A stretch of 64,000 bases of DNA from Ideonella alba. Lineage in GTDB: Bacteria; Pseudomonadota; Gammaproteobacteria; Burkholderiales; Burkholderiaceae_C. The stretch's first letter is position 1; every line of letters begins with the position of its first letter. The translations under genes and the position numbers were made by a program. The notes under the pieces were generated by a model. It had not been told where the DNA came from and did no database searches. It saw only the letters and a list, made by a program, of their open reading frames with translations. Shown here piece by piece: positions 44,765-52,146 of this stretch. The stretch is taken from positions 310,001 to 374,000 of the forward strand of contig NZ_JAGQDF010000002.1 of assembly GCF_018069875.1 (NCBI RefSeq). The letters are read 5' to 3'.

Positions 44765-46110
44765 GCGATTTCCTCCACTTGATCGAGTTCTTCTATGTCG
44801 CTTGCAAGTTGACCTGCAACCATGCGCTGCAGCAGTGAATCACGTAGCGAGGACAGATTGCGAGCCAGCGCGATGTTCCCCGTGATCCGGGCGAACATAG
44901 GCGCCACTATTGCATTAAACGCTTGAAGTAAAGGCGCGGGCGGCATCACGATCGGATACGCCGCGAGATCGCTCCAACTTGCCCGAGGCATCCGGGCACC
45001 GTTTGACAGCCGCGTGGCGTACTCGATCATCTCGTCGCTGCTTGCGTGCATGGTTGCGAAGGCGTGAGATGCGCTGCCCAGCGGTCGCAAGACGAGAATG
45101 TCAGTGGAACAGACCCCTTTGCATGGGGCCAAAGCCACTTTGTGGAAGTACGGACGGAGCTTGCCAAAAAGTACGTCTCCGGCCTTGAACCAGAACTTGT
45201 TGCTCTCCAAGGCTTCTGTAGTACCTCGGTCGAATAGCGAGAGCGACCGGCGCGGCATGTGTTCAAGGCCCACGTAGGGTGTCTCGGCAGGCAAATGGAT
45301 TGGGTTGGCTTGCTCGCGAACATTGGCACAGACAGCGTCGAACCGCGACCGAGTCCAACCGACCGGAATCGAGCCAGCGTCGACCGTCGTGAGTTCGTCC
45401 GGGAACAGCGACGCAATCTCGGCGCTCATCGACTCCGGGATGCCTCCGCATGCCTTCGCTCGAACTGGATCGAAGTCAACGAACCAGCTTTGGAAGAGGG
45501 CTCTCGCGATGCCTTCGATGCGCAGGTTTGTCGCTTCGAGGATTTCAATGCGGTTGTTGAACAAGGCTGTGAGGCGGGCAATCGACTTCTGCCTCGACAT
45601 AGGCGGCAATGGCAGCGTGAAGGACTCGATGTGCCCTTTAGTTATGGCGCGACGGCTGCCGCCGGCGTTAAAGGACTCGATATATGCCTTGGTGTCGGCC
45701 TGCGTCAGCCAAGCGAGCAAATAGCCAGGCAGGCACTTCTTCTGGTCTAAGCGAATGAGCATCACATGCTGGTTGACGCATGCGGGCAGCGTCCGGTCTG
45801 GGACGATGCATGAGCGCCCAAAGGTCACTCCATCGCCTGTGATGTTCAATAGCACGTCTTCAGACTGCACCTCTGCGCCTGCAAGTTCTGCAGCTTGGTC
45901 ATCAGAGATGTTTGCCAGGCCGACCTCGGTGAAGTGGTGATCCAAGACGTTCTGGCTTCTGATCAGGACGCAGCGATGCCTCTTGGGGAGATAGTTTTCA
46001 GCGCCTCCACGGGGCGTCGCTCCGGAGCGAATCTTCGTTGCAACGGACCCCAACGGAACTCGCGGCCAATCGGAGGCGCTCGGCGCGGTGTTTCTTTGAT
46101 CAGACGGCAT
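44761..46110 (-). CDS. hsdS: Type I restriction-modification specificity subunit
   Basis: A 449-residue HsdS with two target-recognition domains: the first begins WPRVPLGSVATKIRSGATP (about 14-190), the second IPVGWTRSRFDAVCANVREQ (about 248-400). They are separated by the conserved central helix (IARLTALFNNRIEILEATNL) and followed by the C-terminal one (LRDSLLQRMVAGQL). Sequence specificity cannot be predicted. The ATG at 46110 lies inside the hsdM 3' end (11-base overlap). The stop overlaps the DUF262 gene ATG. Codon use is more AT-rich than in hsdR, as is common for exchanged hsdS genes. Confidence 0.93.
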   Translation of the reverse strand: MPSDQRNTAPSASDWPRVPLGSVATKIRSGATPRGGAENYLPKRHRCVLIRSQNVLDHHFTEVGLANISDDQAAELAGAEVQSEDVLLNITGDGVTFGRSCIVPDRTLPACVNQHVMLIRLDQKKCLPGYLLAWLTQADTKAYIESFNAGGSRRAITKGHIESFTLPLPPMSRQKSIARLTALFNNRIEILEATNLRIEGIARALFQSWFVDFDPVRAKACGGIPESMSAEIASLFPDELTTVDAGSIPVGWTRSRFDAVCANVREQANPIHLPAETPYVGLEHMPRRSLSLFDRGTTEALESNKFWFKAGDVLFGKLRPYFHKVALAPCKGVCSTDILVLRPLGSASHAFATMHASSDEMIEYATRLSNGARMPRASWSDLAAYPIVMPPAPLLQAFNAIVAPMFARITGNIALARNLSSLRDSLLQRMVAGQLASDIEELDQVEEIA

Positions 46111-47701
46111 AGCCGAGCGCACCCAAGCTGTTGCGAAGCTGATCGTCAAGCTCAGCGCCCTTGGCCAGGAGTTCAGCCAGCTCTTCGGTGAGAAGGTCCA
46201 TGCGAGCCGAGAAGGAATCCTGGCTTTCGTCAGTCTGTTCCGAGCCGACATAGCGCCCCGGCGTCAGGAGGTACCCGTGCTTGTGGACCTCTTCTAGAGA
46301 AGCTGAGTGGCAGAAGGCGATGGTGTCTTCGTATGGCTTTCCGTCGCTGAACTCGGTGCCACGCCATCGGTGGTAAGTCAGCGCGATTCTTTCCAAGTCG
46401 GCGTCAGTGAACTCAACCTGAGTTCTGGATACTCTTCCCGATGCCGCCTTGCGACCGTCAATGAACAGAATCTGCTTGGAACGATCTACGCTACCGTTGG
46501 GGCCTGCCTTCTTGTTGTTCGAGAGGAACCACAAGCATGCGGGCACCACGGTATTCGAGAACAGTTGACCTGGCATGGTAATCATGCACTCGACAACATC
46601 CGCTTGAATCATGTTTCGGCGAATCTCGCCTTCGCCCGACTGCTGCGATGAAAGCGATCCGTTGGCAAGCACGATCCCGGCGCGACCACGGGATGAAAGT
46701 CGGGCCAGCATGTGCTGCAGCCACGCGAAGTTCGCATTGCCCGCCGGAGGAATGCCGTAAACCCAGCGTGGGTCCTCCTTGAGCTTGTCGCCATCCCAGT
46801 CAGAGATGTTGAACGGAGGATTGGCGAGGATGTAGTCCGCCCTCAGCGTCTTGTGCTGATCGTTCGTGAACGTCGATCCGTACGTCTGGCCGAGGTCGCC
46901 GTCCAGTCCATGTACTGCGAGGTTCATCAGACAAAGGCGACGTGTGGCCGCCATCAGTTCCTGACCGTAGACTGCAAGGTCGCCCTTCTTGCCCAGGGTC
47001 TTCTGGTGCGCGTCTTTGAACTTCGCCGACTGGACAAACATGCCGCCAGACCCACAGGCTGGGTCGTAAATCTTCCCCTTGAACGGAGCCAGAATTTCGA
47101 CCAGTAGGTTCACGACGCTCTTCGGCGTGTAGAACTCGCCTGCCTTGGCGCCTTCGTTCAGAGCGAACTGCCCGAGGAAGTATTCGTAGACCTCGCCGAA
47201 GATGTCGCGGCTGGCGTGCTGCTTTGGGTCGAACTTCAACCGGGCGATGACGACCATCAGGTCGTTGAGCTTTCCCGGTCCCAGTGCCAGCCGCGAGAAC
47301 TCTCGATACAGCACTCCCTTGAGGGTCGGGTTCTCGGCCTCGATTTCGCCCATCGCAGCATCCAGCAACTGCGGCAGTTCGGTGTTCGTGCCTTGCTTCA
47401 ACAGTTCGCCGAAGTGCGCATCTGCCGGCACCCAGAACACGTTGTCCTGGTCGTAGAAGGTCTTGTCGGTGACGAAGCTGGCTTCGGCCTCTTTGCGCGT
47501 GGCCTTGTCCTCGATGTAGATGTCCGAGGCCGGATCGGCGAGGCGCTGGCGGATCACCTCCGCGTGCGCGTCGAACAGGTCGGAGACGTATTTCAGGAAG
47601 ACGAGTCCAAGGACGGGGTACTTGTATTCAGCCGCTGAAACGGAGCCGCGCAGCTTGTTCGCTGCATCCCACAGGGTCTTCTTGAGTTCTTCGTTGGTCA
47701 T
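46100..47701 (-). CDS. hsdM: Type I restriction-modification methyltransferase subunit
   Basis: A 533-residue N6-adenine methyltransferase. The N-terminal helical domain (KKTLWDAANKLRGSVSAAEY) is followed by the SAM motif DPACGSGGMF (213-222) and the catalytic NPPF (294-297). Family resemblance is to type I HsdM of the 500-530 residue class. Start at 47701 has a poor ribosome-binding site. The gene lies only 37 bases after the resolvase stop on the same strand, so it is probably transcribed from upstream. First gene of the hsdM-hsdS-DUF262-hsdR operon. Confidence 0.95.
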   Translation of the reverse strand: MTNEELKKTLWDAANKLRGSVSAAEYKYPVLGLVFLKYVSDLFDAHAEVIRQRLADPASDIYIEDKATRKEAEASFVTDKTFYDQDNVFWVPADAHFGELLKQGTNTELPQLLDAAMGEIEAENPTLKGVLYREFSRLALGPGKLNDLMVVIARLKFDPKQHASRDIFGEVYEYFLGQFALNEGAKAGEFYTPKSVVNLLVEILAPFKGKIYDPACGSGGMFVQSAKFKDAHQKTLGKKGDLAVYGQELMAATRRLCLMNLAVHGLDGDLGQTYGSTFTNDQHKTLRADYILANPPFNISDWDGDKLKEDPRWVYGIPPAGNANFAWLQHMLARLSSRGRAGIVLANGSLSSQQSGEGEIRRNMIQADVVECMITMPGQLFSNTVVPACLWFLSNNKKAGPNGSVDRSKQILFIDGRKAASGRVSRTQVEFTDADLERIALTYHRWRGTEFSDGKPYEDTIAFCHSASLEEVHKHGYLLTPGRYVGSEQTDESQDSFSARMDLLTEELAELLAKGAELDDQLRNSLGALGYAV

Positions 47702-47738
47702 GGGCGCTGGGTGGGGGTGATGCGTTTCTTGGGGAGAG

Positions 47739-48332
47739 TCATGCCGGCGTCTTCGGAGCGGTCAGCTGGGGGTCGGCAATGCCTGCGCGGGCGAGTGCCG
47801 CGTTCAGCGTCACGCGGCTCACGCTGAAGTGCTTGGCGACTTCGGCCTTGGTAATCTTCGGGTCCGACAGCATCGCAGCGGCCTTCCGCACGTCGGTGGG
47901 TGAGAGCGCCGGCTTGCGGCCACCCTTGCGCCCGCGCGCACGGGCGGCGGCGAGGCCGGCGATGGTCCGTTCCTTGATCAGGCTGTGCTCGAACTCGGCC
48001 AGGGCGCCGAAGATGTGGAAGACGAGTCGGCCACCAGAACTGGTGGTGTCGATGGACTCGGTCAGGGAGCGGAAGCCGACGCCACGGTGATTGAGGTCGT
48101 GGACGATCTCGACGAGGTCCTTCAGGGATCGAGCCAGGCGATCCAGCTTCCAGACCACCAGGGTGTCGCCCTTTCGGAGGGAGCGCAGGCAGGCCGTGAG
48201 TTCCGGCCGGTCGCGGAAGGCGCCGGTGGCGGTCTCGTGAAAGACTTGTTCGCAGGTCGCGCCGGTCAGCGCGTCGAGCTGCAGTTGAGGGTTCTGGTCC
48301 TGGGTGCTGACCCGGGCGTAGCCGATGATCAT
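47739..48332 (-). CDS. Serine recombinase (resolvase/invertase family)
   Basis: A 197-residue small serine recombinase: IIGYARVSTQDQNPQLQLDA with the catalytic Ser near residue 9, then DRPELTACLRSLRKGDTLVV and WKLDRLARSLKDLV, EFEHSLIKERTIAGL as helix E, and a C-terminal HTH_7 (ITKAEVAKHFSVSRVTLNAA). ATG at 48332 follows an in-frame TTG. A candidate res site overlaps its 5' end (48331-48447). It resembles Tn3-type resolvases and plasmid/transposon invertases; with no transposase nearby it may be a transposon remnant or may control the hsd operon that begins 37 bases downstream. Confidence 0.9.
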   Translation of the reverse strand: MIIGYARVSTQDQNPQLQLDALTGATCEQVFHETATGAFRDRPELTACLRSLRKGDTLVVWKLDRLARSLKDLVEIVHDLNHRGVGFRSLTESIDTTSSGGRLVFHIFGALAEFEHSLIKERTIAGLAAARARGRKGGRKPALSPTDVRKAAAMLSDPKITKAEVAKHFSVSRVTLNAALARAGIADPQLTAPKTPA

Positions 48333-48447
48333 CAAACGTACCTTGACTGTACGTTGATTACTTTACGGCTTCCTTCCGCTCTCAGCAATGGTTTTCGGTG
48401 TCGCCCGGCTCGCCGCTGCTGCCGTACATCAAACGACCGTTTGTTGA
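48331..48447. promoter_or_regulatory. Candidate res site of the serine recombinase
   Basis: Subsite-like inverted repeat ATCAAACGTAC-N7-GTACGTTGAT spans 28 bases (48331-48358), the length of a resolvase subsite I. About 70 bases further is a second repeat, CAAACG-AC-CGTTTG (48430-48443), flanked by the same CATCAAACG word found at 48330. This layout matches a multi-subsite res region just upstream of the resolvase gene. The first repeat overlaps the gene start, so binding would also repress it. Confidence 0.55.
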
Positions 48448-48596
48448 ATTACTGGAAATTATTCTGGGGCCATAAGAGCGAATGCGAACCCAGGAAGCGA
48501 TGAGAAGCTGCTCTTCTGTTGGGGGTCGACCAGGACCGCCGCACCGGCGCGTCTGCGGTTGGCAACGAGCCGAACAAGCGATAGTCTGTGCTGACC

Positions 48597-48785
48597 ATGA
48601 GCAATGACGAGCGCGCCAAAGTCACTTTGATTCACCACGGCGAGAAGGAGGCAGTTCGCTTCGTGACGCCCAGCGGTGTCACGGCGGTCATCGCGACTTC
48701 CGTCGATCCCGAGTTGCTCCGAAAGCTACGAAGAAAGCTGGAGCGAAAACTGCGCGCGAGTGGCCACCTCAGCGGCCGGCAATAA
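48597..48785 (+). CDS. Hypothetical 62-residue protein
   Basis: A short frame between the resolvase and the Thoeris operon, on the opposite strand. It encodes MSNDERAKVTLIHHGEKEAV, then strand-like VTPSGVTAVIATSVDPELL and a basic C-terminal helix (RKLRRKLERKLRASG). No family recognised. The basic tail suggests nucleic-acid binding, but the frame may not be used. An in-frame GTG lies 9 bases upstream. Confidence 0.4.
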   Translation: MSNDERAKVTLIHHGEKEAVRFVTPSGVTAVIATSVDPELLRKLRRKLERKLRASGHLSGRQ

Positions 48786-48810
48786 CCGCCCACGCCGCAT
48801 CGGCTTCGAG

Positions 48811-49389
48811 CTATCGCTGGGTCGGCTCCTTGCCATTCAGCCACGCGTCAAACGACACGTAGCGGCTGGGCGACTCGTTGATCCAAAGGCTCTTTTTCGT
48901 TTGCCCCTGTATCGGGTCCTCGGTGACGTAAGGGTAGATGCCAAGATACTCTTGCCCCGAGTAGGTATTGGTGCTGCTCTGTGACACGGGCAAGATGGCC
49001 GCCCGCTTGTTCTGGCCATCCTTGTATCCAAGCTCCCAAGGCATCCACTTCGACGCACTGCTGTTCGCCGTCGTGGCGAAGAATAAGCACTTGCTGCTGC
49101 GCATGCGATGCCTTAGAACCTCTGCTGTTTCCTTGGTGACACTGTCGCGGCTCAATTGCCTGTCGTGTATCCAGTCAACGTATACCTCATAGCCCATATC
49201 TTCCAGCGAAAGCCAAATCCCAAGGATGAGCTTCTGATCGCTGAGGCTGTGCGAAAGGAAGATGTCGAATTGTTCGACTCGGGCCTTCGCTACGACGCGC
49301 TCGTTGAGGATTGTGCCCGCAGACTTCTGCAGCGGAACGCCCCTGTCGGCACGCGCTCGAAGTTCAACTTCAGTGAAAAGACCCATCAT
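48811..49389 (-). CDS. TIR-domain protein, second ThsB-type sensor
   Basis: A 192-residue protein with a TIR domain at about 40-150: FDIFLSHSLSDQKLILGIWL (strand A and box 1), GYEVYVDWIHDRQLSRDSVT, and SKCLFFATTANSSASKWMPW followed by catalytic-type Glu119 in ELGYKDGQ. The first 38 residues are helical with no known domain. The ATG overlaps the thsB stop (ATGATG), making it the last gene of the Thoeris operon. In Thoeris, TIR proteins recognise infection and make a cyclic-ADP-ribose-like messenger; this one differs clearly from the neighbour and may respond to a different phage cue. Role inferred from fold and operon. Confidence 0.82.
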   Translation of the reverse strand: MMGLFTEVELRARADRGVPLQKSAGTILNERVVAKARVEQFDIFLSHSLSDQKLILGIWLSLEDMGYEVYVDWIHDRQLSRDSVTKETAEVLRHRMRSSKCLFFATTANSSASKWMPWELGYKDGQNKRAAILPVSQSSTNTYSGQEYLGIYPYVTEDPIQGQTKKSLWINESPSRYVSFDAWLNGKEPTQR

Positions 49390-49955
49390 CCCACCCAGTT
49401 GCCAAAATTGTTGAAACCGTCATTGCCAATCCAATCGTAGGTTGGCAGCCAAGTCGACAGCTGCAGATTCTTTCCTCTCCGGTCAACTGGTTGCTGTTGG
49501 ATCGCGAACTTCTCAATGTCCTGGTAGTAAACCCATTGGCTGCCGGACCACACGGTAGGCGTACCCACAGTTCCATCGGCGCTAATCTGTAGTCCCAGAT
49601 GATCGAAGGGATTCGGTCCCTGCGCCTTCGTCTGACCGCTCTTGTCGCGGATACCGTTGATGTGAACTCCAATCACCGAATTGCCGCGCTCAATGCTCTT
49701 CATGATTTCATAGCGGACCCATCGACGCGAATAGGTCTCGGAACCAATCAAGACTGCCGTCACTGACGTGTTGTTCAGGCCTCCGTTGATCAGCCGTTTG
49801 AGCGCGATCTCACCTTGCTTCTTGGCAGACTCCCATATCGATGCGTCAAAGAACCCCCCGTTGTCGTCCTTTGTAATGTTGTGATTGCGCACCACATTCG
49901 CGCGGAAATCGATCACGTCTTGATAGTGAAAGCTGAAGAAGACACGTTTCGCCAC
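49386..49955 (-). CDS. thsB: Thoeris protein ThsB (TIR-like)
   Basis: A 189-residue TIR-like protein of the ThsB/DUF1863 family. The start MAKRVFFSFHYQDVIDFRAN and the segment LINGGLNNTSVTAVLIGSET are, from memory, very close to the studied Bacillus cereus ThsB. The catalytic-type Glu83 is in RRWVRYEIMKSIERG. The C-terminus holds a Trp/Tyr-rich extension (STWLPTYDWIGNDGFNNFGN) typical of the family. On infection ThsB makes a cyclic-ADP-ribose isomer that opens ThsA activity. It lies 46 bases after thsA and overlaps the next TIR gene. Confidence 0.93.
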   Translation of the reverse strand: MAKRVFFSFHYQDVIDFRANVVRNHNITKDDNGGFFDASIWESAKKQGEIALKRLINGGLNNTSVTAVLIGSETYSRRWVRYEIMKSIERGNSVIGVHINGIRDKSGQTKAQGPNPFDHLGLQISADGTVGTPTVWSGSQWVYYQDIEKFAIQQQPVDRRGKNLQLSTWLPTYDWIGNDGFNNFGNWVG

Positions 49956-50001
49956 TGTTTGCTCCCAATTTGCTTAGTCCTATTCGTCGGACCGTATCGC
50001 T

Positions 50002-51462
50002 CTAGCTGTTTCTGAAGTCACTTGCCATCGTCACGACGGCTTTGACTATCGAGGTACTGTCGGATGCTGGGTTGTTCGCGATCGAAAGCGCCCTTCTGAA
50101 AATCGCACTTCGATTCGAATGAAGTGGAGTCACTTCAACTGCGACATCCTTGGCAACCCAACCGGTTGCGCCGACGGGAATGATGTGGAGGCCGGCCGCC
50201 TTTGCAATGGAGAACTCTTCAATCATGCCGTCAGCAGGAACAATTGCTCCTCGCTTGTTCCGCTTGTTCCCAAAGAGGAAGATTGCCGTACCGGCCATAC
50301 CGATCACGCGCTGCCGGTGCCGGTAGTAGAGCGTGCGCCGCGCTGAGGAAGACATGTCGGTGGCAGGGAACGGAAATGCCTGGAGTTGACCGGGAGAGTT
50401 GCGCTTGGGATTGGCTTGAATTTCCTGCAACGCTCCAGAGATGACCGAAGGCCCGACACCAAGCCCGAACCCCGTTACAACTGTGAACCCTTTGGCAATG
50501 AGCGAACGACTCAGCGACTCGATGAGGCTTCCGGCAGCGTCCGGGCGCCACGGATCGAATTCGTGCGCACTGCCAGAGATGAAGATCGTTCGTGTTCTGT
50601 ACCGCGCTTCCACGGCGCGCAGGATGCGTGTGATGTCCGCATAGTCATCCACCATCAACGCGTGAATGCCGATGCGCGCCAAATCCTTGATGAAGTAGTC
50701 CTGCTGCCGGCGCCGGTACTCAAAATCGCTGGTCTTCTCGCGTGCCTTGCGCTGCTCCCGTCTCAAGATGCAGTAGTGCTGTTTTGGCTGGTTGCGCAAC
50801 ACCACGCGCACTCGGCTCATCACGTAGTCAATGTTCGGGTCAGTAAAGCTGAAGCCCAGGAACAGGATCGTCTTGGATACGAGGTCGCCGGTGAGGGCGG
50901 TCACAAACGGCTCACGTTCGCGGAAGTAACCCTCGTAGTCGTCTTTCGTCAACACGGCGTTGTCCGGGTCGCTCACGTCGCCATGCATCTTGTAGACGGT
51001 GGCAACCCTGCCGCGCCGCACCGTCTTCAAATGAGAGACGGCGAACTTCACATCGATAACCTTGCCCTCGGCCTCAAGTGCCGATTCGATCATTCGGTCG
51101 TAATTCGTGGTCCAGTAGGTAGCGATGGGCAGACGGGCAAGCACCTCGTGGTTCTCATTCAATGTATGCCCACTGCTGAACTCGTCGATGATCTTCTGGT
51201 TGATGCGCGTGCGGTTCCTCCGTTCGTTGAGGTGATACTGGGCGACTGCGACGAGGTTCGTCTCCCGATCCACACTCAACCCGAGTTCGTGCGCGATCTC
51301 GCGCATGAGGCCGCGCCAATCTACGTAGCCAACGGAGACGGAGAGGCCCGCACCAGCGAAGATGGCCGCAGAGCCGTCTGCGATATCGTCGGCGAAAGTG
51401 GAGATGAACGCCTCGATGTCGGGTGAGAAGGTGTGCGGCTTTGCTGCGGCGGTGCGTGGCAT
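50002..51462 (-). CDS. thsA: Thoeris effector ThsA (SIR2-SLOG NADase)
   Basis: A 486-residue NAD-depleting effector. The N-terminal SIR2 domain (about 20-285) has AAIFAGAGLSVSVGYVDW, Asn120 in TYWTTNYDRMIES and His160 in VYKMHGDVSDPDN; the 40-residue Asn-His spacing matches the catalytic pair of studied ThsA. The C-terminal SLOG domain (about 290-486) has TIFISGSAHEF and VVTGFGLGVGPSVISGAL, which bind the TIR-made signal. Activation empties NAD+ and stops phage growth by killing or arresting the cell. It follows the zinc-cluster TIR gene by 13 bases. All key residues are present. Confidence 0.95.
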   Translation of the reverse strand: MPRTAAAKPHTFSPDIEAFISTFADDIADGSAAIFAGAGLSVSVGYVDWRGLMREIAHELGLSVDRETNLVAVAQYHLNERRNRTRINQKIIDEFSSGHTLNENHEVLARLPIATYWTTNYDRMIESALEAEGKVIDVKFAVSHLKTVRRGRVATVYKMHGDVSDPDNAVLTKDDYEGYFREREPFVTALTGDLVSKTILFLGFSFTDPNIDYVMSRVRVVLRNQPKQHYCILRREQRKAREKTSDFEYRRRQQDYFIKDLARIGIHALMVDDYADITRILRAVEARYRTRTIFISGSAHEFDPWRPDAAGSLIESLSRSLIAKGFTVVTGFGLGVGPSVISGALQEIQANPKRNSPGQLQAFPFPATDMSSSARRTLYYRHRQRVIGMAGTAIFLFGNKRNKRGAIVPADGMIEEFSIAKAAGLHIIPVGATGWVAKDVAVEVTPLHSNRSAIFRRALSIANNPASDSTSIVKAVVTMASDFRNS

Positions 51463-51475
51463 GGCGTGTTCTTCC

Positions 51476-52075
51476 TCAGCTCAGAAGCTTCTTCAGGTTC
51501 GGCCAATTCCAGGCGTAGAGGCGCCCAGCGTTTGGTACTGGCGTGTAGTCGCCATCTCGGTACCCAATGATTTGGACGATCTTGACGCCCGCCTCGCGGG
51601 CCATCGCCACTTCTTTCAGGACGCCGTGAGCGCGATACGTCTTTGCGCCGACCATCACCAGGACGAGATCGGATCGCGCGATTGCTGCCCTGGCCTTCAT
51701 CTCCCAGTCACGCTCAGGCGCGGCTTCCTTGAGTGAATGGTCGATGACCTCGAAGGGCGAGTCTTCCTTCTTTGCTTGCCCAAGAATGAAGTCCTTGAGA
51801 ACGCGGTCGTTGTCGAAGTCGAAGCTTACAAACACGCGCATCTTTCCGCCTCTCTTCTCTCGTAGCGCGTCGCGATACAGCGATCCCGCAAGCCCGCCAA
51901 GTAGCGCACCGCCAAGCCCGGGTACAAGTGCATTGCCAACAAGGGCACCCGCGCCGATAGCAAGTGCCATATCGCCACGACCCTGCGACTGGTGGACGCC
52001 ACAGTAGTCATCGTCCTTTAGTGCGTGATTCAAGCATCTACGACCCGAGGTTGTCTTTGCGCGGCAGCGCGGCAT
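51476..52075 (-). CDS. Cys/His-cluster, glycine-zipper, TIR-like protein preceding thsA
   Basis: A 199-residue three-part protein. Residues 1-29 hold a compact Cys4-Cys14-Cys25-His28 cluster (CRAKTTSGRRC...DDYCGVH), likely zinc-binding. Residues 36-68 are a glycine-zipper hydrophobic stretch (ALAIGAGALVGNALVPGLGG, ALLGGLAG). Residues 79-199 are a ThsB/DUF1863-type TIR-like fold: MRVFVSFDFDNDRVLKDFIL, ARSDLVLVMVGAKTYRAHGV and catalytic-type Glu155 in LKEVAMARE. ATG at 52075 has GGGGGG just upstream; the open frame continues but lacks any resemblance. It is the first gene of the Thoeris operon. Likely a membrane-associated third TIR sensor; this architecture is unusual. Confidence 0.82.
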   Translation of the reverse strand: MPRCRAKTTSGRRCLNHALKDDDYCGVHQSQGRGDMALAIGAGALVGNALVPGLGGALLGGLAGSLYRDALREKRGGKMRVFVSFDFDNDRVLKDFILGQAKKEDSPFEVIDHSLKEAAPERDWEMKARAAIARSDLVLVMVGAKTYRAHGVLKEVAMAREAGVKIVQIIGYRDGDYTPVPNAGRLYAWNWPNLKKLLS

Positions 52076-52146
52076 ATCACCCCCCAATCTGCACAAGAGT
52101 ACCTGGCCAGTTCCTGAGGCTCTTTGGTCAGCGGCTGTCCCAGTAG

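Noticed and set aside
44761-48447. Phase-variable hsdS inversion system
   Set aside because: A serine recombinase is close, but only one hsdS is present and no inverted copy of its target domains was seen.
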